The notes beneath the pieces are model-generated. The model ran no database searches and was not told where the DNA came from. It worked only from the letters and a program-made list of their open reading frames with translations. A DNA stretch of 64,000 bases from NCBI GenBank assembly GCA_002951815.1, contig CP019454.1, forward strand, positions 2,480,001 through 2,544,000, in the 5' to 3' direction. The translations under genes and the position numbers were made by a program. This DNA is from Sulfobacillus thermotolerans (GTDB lineage: Bacteria; Bacillota; Sulfobacillia; Sulfobacillales; Sulfobacillaceae). Positions 1-8,761 of the stretch are shown piece by piece; positions within the stretch are counted from its first letter, which is position 1; each line of letters opens with the position of its first letter.

Positions 1-969
1 ACGGGCACTGTGGGTACGATGGTCGGCACTAGTACAGGCATTGAACCCTATTATGCCCTGACCTACTTTAGGCAATCGCGTTTGGGGTTTGATGAGCAAT
101 ATGTGCCGGTGGCCGCGGAGTGGAAAGCTGCGCATCCGGACGAAGAGTTGCCGTCTTATTTCGTCGGAGCCATGGACCTAACCCCCGAAGAGCATGTCTA
201 CGTCCAAGCGGCGATCCAGAAGTGGACAGACTCCAGTATTTCCAAGACGGCCAACGCGCCGAGTACCTATACGGTTGAAGATACAGAACGGCTGTATGAA
301 TTGGCTTACGACCTCGGATGCAAGGGGGTCACGATTTATCGCGATCAAAGCCGTAGTGAGCAAGTGTTGCACTTAGCAGAAGAGAAGACACCCCAGGACT
401 CCGAGGCCGCGACCATATCGTGGGGAACAACTCCTAACGCGGAGGCCGAAGTGTACCCGGTGCCGTCCTTAATTCATGGGAGGACATACCGCAAGGAGAC
501 CCCCGCAGGGACAGCGCGCGTCGTGATTAATGAAGTGGATGACAATCCTTTTGAAGTGTTTATGCTTTTGGGACGAGCTGGGTCTGAAGTGCAGTCGTTT
601 ATGGAGTCGTTAGGGCGTGTCATTAGTCTGTACTTACGTTCGAGTGGCAACCTAAGCCCAAGACGTCGCCTAGAATTGGTGGCCGAGCAACTCAAGGGTA
701 TTGGGGGTGCCAACCAAATGGGATTTGGGCCTGGGCGGGTGCTCAGTGTGGTGGACGCCATCGGTCAGCTATTGGAATCTCACCTCCGCAATGAGGCCAT
801 AGAAGTGGCGGCGGCGCATACCGGAGAGGGGACTGCTGCTCGGACTGCAGAGCCGGAAGGCCGCCATACCTCCTTGCATCTTGATTTGTGTCCGATGTGT
901 GATGCTCCAACCTTAGTTTACGAAGAAGGCTGTCAGCATTGCCAGTCGTGTGGCTATTCCAAATGTTAG
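1..969 (+). CDS. nrdJ: Vitamin B12-dependent ribonucleotide reductase, C-terminal part (5' end outside window)
   Basis: The frame is open from base 1, so the gene starts upstream and only the last 322 codons are visible. Class II ribonucleotide reductases use adenosylcobalamin to reduce ribonucleotides to deoxyribonucleotides in the cytoplasm. The first visible residues, TGTVGTMVGTSTGIEP, match the conserved loop near the end of the catalytic barrel, and LGCKGVTIYRDQSR is the usual end of the barrel. A longer tail follows and closes with a cysteine-rich zinc-ribbon-like segment (CPMC, then CQHCQSC and a final C), as in long NrdJ proteins, where it is thought to re-reduce the active site. No other reductase class is seen in the window. 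Confident in family; the catalytic N-terminal part is not visible. Confidence 0.93.
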   Translation, partial: TGTVGTMVGTSTGIEPYYALTYFRQSRLGFDEQYVPVAAEWKAAHPDEELPSYFVGAMDLTPEEHVYVQAAIQKWTDSSISKTANAPSTYTVEDTERLYELAYDLGCKGVTIYRDQSRSEQVLHLAEEKTPQDSEAATISWGTTPNAEAEVYPVPSLIHGRTYRKETPAGTARVVINEVDDNPFEVFMLLGRAGSEVQSFMESLGRVISLYLRSSGNLSPRRRLELVAEQLKGIGGANQMGFGPGRVLSVVDAIGQLLESHLRNEAIEVAAAHTGEGTAARTAEPEGRHTSLHLDLCPMCDAPTLVYEEGCQHCQSCGYSKC

Positions 970-1052
970 GCGCGGACCTGGGCATTGTGGCGCAGTAATT
1001 AATTCACGGGATCAAACGCCACCAATGGGTGAATAAGTCGCACCCTCGACAC

Positions 1053-1148
1053 ATCGCCGCAATCCTCACACTTAGAACGTAAGGGTTGCGGCGATGTTCT
1101 GCCCAAGGGCCTGTGCGTTTTAAGGGGGCACAGGCCCTTGGGCAGAAC
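1053..1148. repeat. Two abutting hairpins downstream of nrdJ
   Basis: The first inverted repeat pairs 1053-1065 with 1083-1095 (13 bases, one mismatch, 17-base loop). The second begins at the very next base and pairs 1096-1116 with 1128-1148 (21 bases, perfect, 11-base loop). Neither is followed by a T-run on either strand, so these are not typical intrinsic terminators. They may stabilise the nrdJ transcript end, be a dispersed palindromic repeat, or be part of a small RNA. Confidence 0.7.
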
Positions 1149-1570
1149 TCCTTCGATGGACCACGATCGGGAGGTGGCGAGCGTGGTCAAGCCTACCAAG
1201 AATTAGAATAATGATCGCGGCGGCAATGGATTCATATATGAGGGTTATGCGTTCTCGCGCACCTCTGATAGAAGCGTCTTGAGGGGGTTATGAATTTGGG
1301 ACATCTTCTTGGTGACTGTTGTTGTCAATAGCATCGTACCCATGAATGAGCACGTTGTGCATGCTGTCCAGAACACTCCACGGCAGATTGGGGTCACTAC
1401 GATTTCGCGCTTAGCCGTCCCGTGTCGCTTCCTCAATCATGTCACGCTGGTGTATGACCGTCATATTGCTGGCTGTCATGTCTCTGCAGGGGTTGTTTCT
1501 TTAGAGAGATCAACGAGAGAATAAAAAATTCTATTCGAGTAGCTGAAAGACGAACGCTGATATTTGATAA

Positions 1571-1604
1571 GCAAGCCGGCGGCCGAAGAAAAGCACCGAC
1601 TTGC
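1571..1604 (-). terminator. Possible terminator of pspA
   Basis: A nine-base stem (1571-1579 with 1596-1604, one G-T pair) lies ten bases past the pspA stop on the minus strand. The sequence after it is only moderately T-rich, so its strength as a terminator is uncertain. Confidence 0.4.
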
Positions 1605-1613
1605 TTCCCTATG

Positions 1614-2351
1614 TTATTGCTGGGGCGGATCGAGGGGTTTGGATGCGCCTTGCATTTCGGCCTTGAGTTTGGCGAGTTCATTTTGCACATCACTGCTTGT
1701 CTTGGCTTGATCCAGCTGTTGGCGAATAGTATCTCCGTTAGAGGCGCCGGGCAAGGCTTGAAAATCTGGTGAAGCGTCTAATTCATCAATCGCTGATGCT
1801 TTAGCCTGCATCGCAGCAATTTTGTCCTGTGCCCGTTGCAGTGCACCCGAAATGTCCTCGGCGTGTTGGGTAATGCCCGTCACTGTTTCGCCGACTTGCA
1901 CTTCAGCCTTAGCCGCCGAATATTGGGCCTTCATCACTTCTTTTTGGGTACGGAAGCTCTCAATTTGGCTTTCTAGTTTTTGCTGAGCTTGCGTGAGCTT
2001 ATCTTGCTCGGCTTGCGTTTGCTGAATATGGGTTTGGAGGTCGGCAATTTGCTGATCCATCGTGCTCTTCATCGATAGGGCTTGCGTCGCTAAATCATCG
2101 CGTCCCGCTTGCACGGCGTCCCGAGCATCTTGCGCATATTGGTTGGATTTTTGCTGCAAAGTAGCCACTTGCATTTCTAACTGTTTTTTTGCAGTGGCGA
2201 CCTGAAGAATATGGCTCCGTGTCTCTTGTAGGGCCTCTTGCATTTTTTGAAACGAGTAATCTAAGGTTTCGGTTGGATCTTCGACAGCGTCGAGCGCTTT
2301 GTTAGCCTTGGCGCCTAAGATGGTCTTGACTCGTTCTAGCAAACCTGCCAT
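1614..2351 (-). CDS. pspA: PspA/IM30 family envelope-stress protein
   Basis: The 245-residue product is an almost continuous coiled coil of Q, A, K and E, opening with MAGLLERVKTILGAKANKAL, the amphipathic N-terminus of PspA/Vipp1 that binds stressed membranes. Length is close to the family's usual 220-250. These proteins form ESCRT-III-like assemblies on the inner face of the membrane and limit proton leakage. The ATG is preceded by AGGGGGA at good distance. It lies 148 bases downstream of a MacB-like ABC exporter on the same strand; pairing of PspA with antimicrobial-sensing transporters is common in Firmicutes, so a shared envelope-stress response is plausible. A possible TATACT -10 element lies in the gap between them. 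No PspF- or LiaRS-type regulator is nearby. Confidence 0.93.
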   Translation of the reverse strand: MAGLLERVKTILGAKANKALDAVEDPTETLDYSFQKMQEALQETRSHILQVATAKKQLEMQVATLQQKSNQYAQDARDAVQAGRDDLATQALSMKSTMDQQIADLQTHIQQTQAEQDKLTQAQQKLESQIESFRTQKEVMKAQYSAAKAEVQVGETVTGITQHAEDISGALQRAQDKIAAMQAKASAIDELDASPDFQALPGASNGDTIRQQLDQAKTSSDVQNELAKLKAEMQGASKPLDPPQQ

Positions 2352-2498
2352 GCGCTGATTCCCCCTGATGAGTGATTATCCTCAGTATAGTCCTTCTGCC
2401 CGGGTTCGGGTGGTTGTTAACTGGCATTGTGCAAATATTGCCGGTCACAGAAGACCATGGTGGCCTCCTTATAGGCTTTACCTAGGTCTTGGGCTTTA

Positions 2499-4526
2499 CT
2501 ATTCCTGGCGTAGGGCGTCGATGGGATTCAAAGACGCGGCGTGGGAGGCAGGAATCGCACCGGCAATGACAGCGACCCCACCGCCAAACGCAAGACCCAT
2601 GATGATGAGCCATCCGGGTAATGCAAAAATCGTGTCGCCAGCCGCGGCATGTGAGACAAATCCGTTGATGAGAAGGCCCACGCCAGATCCAATGGCGAGG
2701 CCGGCGACAGCCCCCATCAGACCAATGGCTAAGGCTTCGAGTAAAAATAAGCGGGAAATGTCCCGGCGCCTGGCCCCCACGGCGCGCAAGACCCCAATTT
2801 CACGGCGTCGCTCCAGAACCGACATACTCATGACGACCCCGATCATAAGGCCGGCCACCACCAAGGCAATGCCACCCACCGCGCCTAGGCCCAGCTCGAT
2901 GAGACGAAAGCTCTTGTTAATCGATTGCAGAGCGTCTGATAGAGTGGTCGTGCTATAGCCCATTTTCGTGATGCGTGAAGACAGGCCATTGACCGCCGAA
3001 AGGTTATGCGCTAACACGGTAGCGCCTGGGTAGGTGACATGAGCCGTTGAGGAAAATTGCCTCATCCACCCTAGTGCGGTGGGATACGGGACATAGCCCA
3101 AACCCGTGTTAACCAAACCGGTAACAGTCACGGAAATAGTGCCGACGGGATGCGCTGGTCCGCTAAGACCCCCACCCGAAAATAGCCCGCCACTGACCGT
3201 TTCCAGATGTAATTGCACCCTATGTCCGATCAGGCGCTGGATGTCGGGATGTTTGCCACCTAGCAGCGCTTTGGCAACGCTAACGGGTAAGAGAATATCA
3301 GCGGGACGCGAACTCACGCGACCGGCTGAGACTTTGGGTAAAATCCCGTTGACGGACCATAACGGTGTGGGTGGCAAGGGCAGCAGAGCAGTGGTCGTCG
3401 CGCGACTTCGCCACGTAACTCCGCTCAAAAAGGTCATATTCGCATAGGCTCCGCGGGAACCGGGGAGATGGGCGAAGGTGAGCAATGTCCGAGACGTAAT
3501 GGGCTGGGAGTGTCCCACAACGGCTTGGGGCCCAAATAGGCCGTTGTCCGTGGTTTGGCTTTGGGGAGAGACGTTAATGGCTGTCAAGGGCCCTAATGAT
3601 ACGACGGAACCGACTACGTGGGATTTCAATCCACTGCCCAATCCCATGAGCAGAATCATGGCCGCCACACCAATGGCGATACCGAGACCCGTCAAAATGC
3701 CCCGAGATAATCGGCGGGCGAGAGAATGCCATGCCATCCGCCACAGAGCGGGCCATTTCACATGCCTCAAGGGCGTGTCAAGCGGTGTCACGGCAGTCGG
3801 GGCCATTGGGGCGGTTTCCTCCTGTTTAAGGTCGCCGTGCAATACCCCGTCGCGAATTCTTAGGACCCTGTCGGCGCGGGCGGCAAATTCCTCGTTATGA
3901 GTGACAATGACGACACTGTGGCCATCTTCATGGGCTAACGCAATCAACAACCGAATAATATCTTCGCCACTCGCTGAATCTAGGTTGCCCGTGGGCTCAT
4001 CCGCGAGGATTAAAGGGGGATTGGCGGCTAAGGCACGGGCTATCGCCACGCGCTGAGCTTGGCCGCCCGACAATTGACCGGGGTAATGGTTGGCACGGGT
4101 TTCAAGGCCCACGCGCTTCAGGAGTTCCAAAGCCCGCGCACGGCGGGCTGTCGTAGGGACGCCAGCCAGCAACAAGGGCAACTCGACATTTTCCAATGCG
4201 GTCATACTGGCAATTAAGTGAAAGGCTTGAAACACGAAGCCTACGGTTTCTCGGCGATATTGGGCTAATTGATCAGAGCTCCACGTACTAATATCTTGGC
4301 CAAACACGTCCACATGGCCCTCGGATGGACGGTCCATGCCCCCTAAAATATGCAGCAACGTAGATTTCCCGCCGCCCGATGGCCCTAAAATCACGGTTAC
4401 GGTGCCCGGGGCGAGTTCAAACGAGACATCAAGAAGTGCCACCACGTCTTCAGTGCCGCGTTGATAATGTTTGCTCACATGGTGCAAGGCCAAGACCGGA
4501 AGAGTTGCCATGGGCTCAGATGGCAT
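2499..4526 (-). CDS. MacB-like ABC transporter, fused ATPase and FtsX-type permease
   Basis: One polypeptide carries both ABC modules. Residues about 10-230 are the ATPase, with Walker A GPSGGGKST, signature LSGGQAQRVAIARAL and Walker B LILADEPTGNLDS. Residues about 265-675 are a MacB/FtsX permease: one membrane segment (LTGLGIAIGVAAMILLMGLG), a roughly 220-residue extracytoplasmic domain, then three C-terminal membrane segments. MacB-type transporters act by mechanotransmission, exporting peptides or releasing lipoproteins. ATPase and permease fused in one chain is the MacB arrangement, although Firmicutes more often split them. I chose the ATG at 4526, about ten bases after AAGGA; a GTG at 4535 and an ATG at 4511 are alternatives. 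It overlaps the preceding gene by 11 bases, so translation is probably coupled. The substrate cannot be read from sequence. Confidence 0.92.
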   Translation of the reverse strand: MPSEPMATLPVLALHHVSKHYQRGTEDVVALLDVSFELAPGTVTVILGPSGGGKSTLLHILGGMDRPSEGHVDVFGQDISTWSSDQLAQYRRETVGFVFQAFHLIASMTALENVELPLLLAGVPTTARRARALELLKRVGLETRANHYPGQLSGGQAQRVAIARALAANPPLILADEPTGNLDSASGEDIIRLLIALAHEDGHSVVIVTHNEEFAARADRVLRIRDGVLHGDLKQEETAPMAPTAVTPLDTPLRHVKWPALWRMAWHSLARRLSRGILTGLGIAIGVAAMILLMGLGSGLKSHVVGSVVSLGPLTAINVSPQSQTTDNGLFGPQAVVGHSQPITSRTLLTFAHLPGSRGAYANMTFLSGVTWRSRATTTALLPLPPTPLWSVNGILPKVSAGRVSSRPADILLPVSVAKALLGGKHPDIQRLIGHRVQLHLETVSGGLFSGGGLSGPAHPVGTISVTVTGLVNTGLGYVPYPTALGWMRQFSSTAHVTYPGATVLAHNLSAVNGLSSRITKMGYSTTTLSDALQSINKSFRLIELGLGAVGGIALVVAGLMIGVVMSMSVLERRREIGVLRAVGARRRDISRLFLLEALAIGLMGAVAGLAIGSGVGLLINGFVSHAAAGDTIFALPGWLIIMGLAFGGGVAVIAGAIPASHAASLNPIDALRQE

Positions 4527-4971
4527 TGCGATCACGGTCCTTTTTCAGTACGAGGCCGCCAATCGATCCTGCGAGGAGGGTCAAACAACCGTAAATCAGC
4601 ACCGAGACTATCCAGTCAGTGAAATGCGCCGCGGGGGAATTGGCGAGCGTAACAAATTGGTGCAGGGCTTGAGATGACATCGGATGATTGTGCAGTTCAC
4701 GTTTCACATCACGCGGCGTGAGCTTGACAAAGAAAGGACTCAGCCCGGTAAAGAATCCGTAGATAGCCCCGGTTGCTGACGCAAACCAACCAGGATGCCC
4801 GTGGTGCTCTTTGGCATACTGTCCTGCGATAAAGGCGACCACTAAAATCAAAAAGTCCAGGAGATAACTAAACACCAAATTGTGAAACGGGGCAATTAAG
4901 GCAATCAGAAACTGCACGAGCCCCAAAAATAGCGCAGCCAGCAAGTACTGCCAAAACGGCCGATTCGTCAT
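4516..4971 (-). CDS. Small polytopic membrane protein, unknown function
   Basis: About 151 residues with hydrophobic segments near residues 8-26, 30-50, 60-80 and 118-140, consistent with four membrane spans, and a charged C-terminus (KKDRDR). I recognise no family. The second ATG of an ATG-ACG-ATG run (4971) sits nine bases after AAAGGA and is preferred; 4977 is the alternative. The ribosome binding site overlaps the stop of the glycosidase gene just upstream, and the 3' end overlaps the ABC transporter start, so the three genes look like one transcript. The position suggests an accessory membrane component of the transporter, but that is inference only. Confidence 0.75.
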   Translation of the reverse strand: MTNRPFWQYLLAALFLGLVQFLIALIAPFHNLVFSYLLDFLILVVAFIAGQYAKEHHGHPGWFASATGAIYGFFTGLSPFFVKLTPRDVKRELHNHPMSSQALHQFVTLANSPAAHFTDWIVSVLIYGCLTLLAGSIGGLVLKKDRDRNAI

Positions 4972-4985
4972 CGTCATCCGTCCTT

Positions 4986-6944
4986 TCAAAGCGAATGGTT
5001 GAGGAGTACGCGGTAGCGGTCAATGTAATGCAACACCGTTGACGCGAGAGCCGCGTGCGACCACGTGAGCGGCGAAACCGAGAGGGGTTCGCCTGTCTGA
5101 GGATGCAGTTGTTCGGGCAATGCCCCGCTGGGCAAGGCATGCTCCGCCACCCATAAAAGCGTTTGACGTGCCGGGGCGAGATCAGAGAGTGCTTGGGCTT
5201 TGGCAATCTTCCAATCGGCCACCCACAGGGTGGAGATAAACCAAGGGTTGATATCGGCATTGCTAAAGCGAAAATAGGAATCGTCTTCATAACGCCCGAT
5301 CCCTCCTACATCGGTGGCTACTGTGAGCGTCTCTTCAACGGCTTGCATGGTGCGGACCACGCGCTCATCATCTGGGGGCAAGACCTCAAATGCCCACAGC
5401 GCGAAGACACTACTATCAATCGTTTTGTCTTGGTGCCAGCGGCCATTCTCCTGGATGAGTCCCCGGACAAAAATACCACGTTCGGCATCGTAAAGCTTGG
5501 TCATAATTCCGTGGTGAATAGCCGCCGCGGTTTTCCGGTAACGTTCGCTTAAGTAGTCATTGCCATAGAGGTGAAAGAAGTTGGCTGCAGCCATCAACCC
5601 GCCATAGACGGCACAACTCGTAAAGGTAAAGATCCCGTAGCGTTCTTCCCACAAATCATAGCTGGGCTTGGGCAAACTTAATGTGTTGTCAATGTACTGG
5701 GCGAGAAAGGCCGCTGCTGGGCGAATTAAGGTGTCGTAGACAGATTGGGGAAACTCAATTTCTTGGTGGTGGGTAAAATCGCGCCATAAGGCCATCAACG
5801 TGAGTCCGGTTTCATCTTCTTGAATGGGCAGGCGCCGTTCATTGCGGACAATATAAGGATGCCAGCTAGAGCCGGGAGTGCCGTCAGGATTGTATTTATG
5901 GCGCAAATATCCTTGTTCTGTCAAAGCCTCTGCGCAAAACCGAAAAAACGGCCGCACCATACCGTGATAACCAGCCTCCGACATGGTCATAGCAGCTAAA
6001 GCGCCGTCACGCGGCCATACGTAATTGTAATGGTCGCGGTTGTATTGCAAGATGTCGGAATCTAATGCCGCGACAATAGCCCCATTAGCGTCCGCATGCG
6101 CCCGAACCATAAGAAGACTCGTGTAGAATAGATTTTGTACAGATTCTGGCAAATCAGCAAACCAGGTGGCCGATTTGTCGGCCCAGCGCTGCCAGTAGAC
6201 CGTCACCCGGTCCAATAATAGATTCGGTCCGCTATCTTTGACGTAGTCATCGAGGTCACTCACTTCTTGCAAATTGCTTCCGATGGTCATCCAGTAATTC
6301 AACGTCTGGGACTCATGCGGCTTTAGGAACATACGAAAGCTGATGACACTGTCTACCGAGCCTTGGGCAATGGGATTTTCCATTAATTCGCCATCCTCCG
6401 CATCCCGCCAGGTCCCCTCGCTATGATTGAAGCGTTTCACTCCGGTCGAATATTGAAAAAGCCGCGAGCCTTCAGTTGAACCGTTAAACAAAAAGTACAC
6501 ATTGCGTTTGTAATGATAGATGACGTGCCGCTCGGGGTCATAGACGGCGGTATCACCCACCTCCGTTTCACTAATCATGAGGTCGTTGTTGAAAAAGATA
6601 CGCACTTCCCGGGCCACATCTGCGGTATTGGTAATCGTCATCCGTTTAAGATAGATGTTCAACCGCTGATGAACGGCATCCTCCGACGTGATGGACAGTT
6701 CCAAATCGGGATGTTCGGCGAGGACCCGGGTGACCAATGATTTTTCATGATAGCCGATGTCGAACGTCCACGCCGGATCGCGGAACCAGGAAAACTGGCC
6801 GTCCACCCATAGCCCAATCGCGCAGCGATGACCGCCCACATGATTCAGTTCTCCCACAAAAGGATAATAGATATCTCTAATTTGTGCTGTGTCATCAAAT
6901 CCAATGGCAATATGTCCATTGCCAATAACCAGGTGCCGTGGCAT
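4986..6944 (-). CDS. Glycoside hydrolase family 15 protein (glucoamylase or trehalase-like)
   Basis: A 652-residue protein with the bacterial GH15 layout: an N-terminal beta-sandwich opening PRHLVIGNGHIAIGFD and a C-terminal (alpha/alpha)6 barrel. Diagnostic barrel motifs are HYNYVWPRDGALAAM and LWEERYGIFTFTS, the latter supplying acidic catalytic residues. GH15 enzymes release glucose from alpha-glucans, or split trehalose in some lineages. No signal peptide is visible, so it is probably cytoplasmic and acts on internal glycogen, maltodextrin or trehalose. The ATG at 6944 opens the conserved region; an in-frame TTG at 6974 would add ten residues. It is the first gene of a leftward run with the small membrane protein and ABC exporter. 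The exact substrate cannot be assigned. Confidence 0.93.
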   Translation of the reverse strand: MPRHLVIGNGHIAIGFDDTAQIRDIYYPFVGELNHVGGHRCAIGLWVDGQFSWFRDPAWTFDIGYHEKSLVTRVLAEHPDLELSITSEDAVHQRLNIYLKRMTITNTADVAREVRIFFNNDLMISETEVGDTAVYDPERHVIYHYKRNVYFLFNGSTEGSRLFQYSTGVKRFNHSEGTWRDAEDGELMENPIAQGSVDSVISFRMFLKPHESQTLNYWMTIGSNLQEVSDLDDYVKDSGPNLLLDRVTVYWQRWADKSATWFADLPESVQNLFYTSLLMVRAHADANGAIVAALDSDILQYNRDHYNYVWPRDGALAAMTMSEAGYHGMVRPFFRFCAEALTEQGYLRHKYNPDGTPGSSWHPYIVRNERRLPIQEDETGLTLMALWRDFTHHQEIEFPQSVYDTLIRPAAAFLAQYIDNTLSLPKPSYDLWEERYGIFTFTSCAVYGGLMAAANFFHLYGNDYLSERYRKTAAAIHHGIMTKLYDAERGIFVRGLIQENGRWHQDKTIDSSVFALWAFEVLPPDDERVVRTMQAVEETLTVATDVGGIGRYEDDSYFRFSNADINPWFISTLWVADWKIAKAQALSDLAPARQTLLWVAEHALPSGALPEQLHPQTGEPLSVSPLTWSHAALASTVLHYIDRYRVLLNHSL

Positions 6945-7399
6945 CGTCTGTAATCCCGTCCTTTGTAAGGGCAAATCGTTAAGAGGAGGGTCGCGGTGCC
7001 CCGGAAGTTGAAAAGTGGTGGCCGCATCCGTCCTTCATCCCTTTATCCCGCAGAATAACGATGTTGGAGAGATTGCGCAAGTTTCCTACGCGAAATGCAT
7101 GCAACCATGGGTGGCCTGCCTGGTTGGTGAACGGCGAAGACAAGGCATGCCGTTCTTGGGCTGTCGGAGGCACAAAAACGCAGGCAACGTCTAAGAGATA
7201 CCTGGAACTCAAGTGCTAAGGGACTCGCTGGCTCCGTTAGACGTCTTGCGTACCGACCTTGGTCCCCAAAGCTCACGCTTATACTTTTTTAATATGCTGC
7301 TCGCTTGGATAGAGCGGTTGGCCAGCTCCCATCATTGTATGATATTCCTAGATAGTCGCGATCGTCTTAGCGAAGAGAAAGTAAAGGGGGTCAAGGGAA
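6945..7399. other. Intergenic gap between divergent glycosidase and nitronate monooxygenase genes
   Basis: Short frames occur on both strands (for example 7043-7276 and 6979-7212, both minus) but have no ribosome binding sites or recognisable protein signature. It must hold the divergent promoters, but I see no clear -35/-10 pair. Confidence 0.4.
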
Positions 7400-8356
7400 T
7401 TGATAGCAACACGATTGACACACGAATGGACGGTGCGATATCCCCTTGTTTGTGCGCCAATGCTTGGTGTCTCAGGAGGAAAACTCGCGGCCGCTGTGCA
7501 CCGTGGGGGAGGCCTAGGCTTTATTGCGGTAGGGCCGATTAATGACGGGGATTGGTTAGCGCATGAGGCACAGACGGTGCCTACCGGAACTCCTTTTGGG
7601 GTCGGGCTTATTGCCTGGGATTTGTTGCGGCGACCTGAATTGTTAGATCAAGTCATTCGAGTCCAGCCTTCTGTGATCTCCATATCGTTTGGCTCTGTCG
7701 CTCCATATGTAAAAAAAATTCATGAACACGGGATTCGCATTGTCACACAGGTGAATACGGTGGACGAGGGTCTAAAAGCTCAAGATGAGGGGGTTGACGC
7801 TGTTGTCGTACAAGGCTGTGAAGCAGGCGGACATACCGGCCGAGCGCCCTTGTGGCCTGTACTCCAAGCGTTGGTCGGGCAAATCGAGGTACCGCTTTTA
7901 GCGGCGGGAGGCATTGCCACCCCGCAAGGGGTGGCTGCTGCGCTCATGGGGGGCGCTGACGGTGTCTGGGTGGGGACGCGCTTTATGGCCAGTTACGAAT
8001 CCTTATTACCTGAGTCTGTTATTCACCGCATATGCCAAGCGGGGACAACCACAACGATCTTGACCAGCCTGTTTGACAATGCCCTTAATGTGCCGTGGCC
8101 TGCCCGTTATCCGGGCCGTGTGCTGCCCAATATCTTCACGGACCAGTGGCTAAACCGTCCCTTGACAGATCAAGCGAGCACTCAACTGCAAGAAGGCATT
8201 ACAAACAAAGACCCCGAGCTTATGCCTGTCTATGCAGGCATGGGCGTAGGGTTTGTCACGCACCGCGAACGGGCCGCGGATATCGTGCGGGATTTGATGG
8301 AGGGTGCATGCACTTGGTGGAAAACACGTCAGACGCTCTTCACGGTAGGGGAGTAA
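7400..8356 (+). CDS. Nitronate monooxygenase (2-nitropropane dioxygenase family)
   Basis: A 318-residue FMN-dependent TIM-barrel protein. The N-terminal PLVCAPMLGVSGGKLAAAV and GGLGFIAV are FMN-contacting motifs. VVVQGCEAGGHTGR carries the conserved histidine of the family, and LLAAGGIATPQGVAAALMGGADGVWVGTRF is the phosphate-binding half of the barrel. Members oxidise alkyl nitronates such as propionate 3-nitronate; some relatives are enoyl-ACP reductases (FabK) and are hard to separate by motif, but no fatty-acid genes are adjacent. The start is a TTG about nine bases after AAAGGGGG. The gene is monocistronic, and its stop codon lies inside the following terminator stem. Confidence 0.9.
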   Translation: MIATRLTHEWTVRYPLVCAPMLGVSGGKLAAAVHRGGGLGFIAVGPINDGDWLAHEAQTVPTGTPFGVGLIAWDLLRRPELLDQVIRVQPSVISISFGSVAPYVKKIHEHGIRIVTQVNTVDEGLKAQDEGVDAVVVQGCEAGGHTGRAPLWPVLQALVGQIEVPLLAAGGIATPQGVAAALMGGADGVWVGTRFMASYESLLPESVIHRICQAGTTTTILTSLFDNALNVPWPARYPGRVLPNIFTDQWLNRPLTDQASTQLQEGITNKDPELMPVYAGMGVGFVTHRERAADIVRDLMEGACTWWKTRQTLFTVGE

Positions 8357-8387
8357 AAAAACGGGCTCACGCCCGCTTTTTTACTCC
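8349..8387. terminator. Bidirectional terminator between convergent genes
   Basis: GGGAGTAAAAAA and TTTTTTACTCCC flank a CGGGC/GCCCG stem with a TCAC loop. The A-run before and T-run after the GC stem make it work in both directions. It contains the stop of the nitronate monooxygenase and ends eight bases before the stop of the opposed small gene. Confidence 0.9.
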
Positions 8388-8394
8388 CTTTAGG

Positions 8395-8655
8395 TTACAG
8401 TGTCGCGGGGGGTTCTGGCGTTGTGGCGGTTTGACGCTTGGTGAGTTCGGCTTGAATCATGTCGATAGCATCATTTAAGGTGTCTCGCCGGGCCGTGAGA
8501 CGCCGCATCATCGAACGGAGCGTAAAATCATCCAACTTTGCGAGCGTGTCATGAGAAAAATTGGAGAACGGAACAAAGCGATGCAGCAAGTCCTGAATTC
8601 CTGCATCCAAGCGGTCGAAGTCAAAAACTGTGTCGTCGTTGAATGTGAACTTCAT
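8395..8655 (-). CDS. Small conserved-looking hypothetical protein
   Basis: 86 residues, no membrane segment or signal. The N-terminal half is acidic (FTFNDDTVFDFDRLD); the C-terminal half is a basic helix (MMRRLTARRDTLNDAIDMIQAELTKRQ) that could form a short coiled coil, followed by a T/P-rich tail. AAAGGAGGG lies at ideal distance before the ATG, which is the main reason to accept it. It ends at a shared terminator and is transcribed away from nothing obvious. I recognise no family. Confidence 0.75.
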   Translation of the reverse strand: MKFTFNDDTVFDFDRLDAGIQDLLHRFVPFSNFSHDTLAKLDDFTLRSMMRRLTARRDTLNDAIDMIQAELTKRQTATTPEPPATL

Positions 8656-8761
8656 CGCTGTGACCCTCCTTTAGTCGCTTGCCTCTCACATCAAATATTG
8701 TACCACGCAAGGCATGAGAGAACGGTGAAAAAGTGAGCCGGGCCCGACAAAGCTGTAGACG

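Larger units (their letters stand above)
970..1613. other. Gene-poor gap between nrdJ and pspA
   Basis: No convincing coding region. Short frames exist on both strands (for example 1245-1436 minus) but lack ribosome binding sites and resemble no family I know. The stretch holds the two hairpins at 1053-1148 and a terminator-like hairpin at 1571-1604. The rest shows nothing I can name. Confidence 0.5.

Noticed and set aside
1245-1436. Small cysteine-containing frame on the minus strand downstream of pspA
   Set aside because: No start signals and no family resemblance; overlapping frames on the other strand are equally open.
7043-7276. 77-codon minus frame before nitronate monooxygenase, considered as a decayed transposase
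   Set aside because: No catalytic motif, terminal repeat or target duplication visible.
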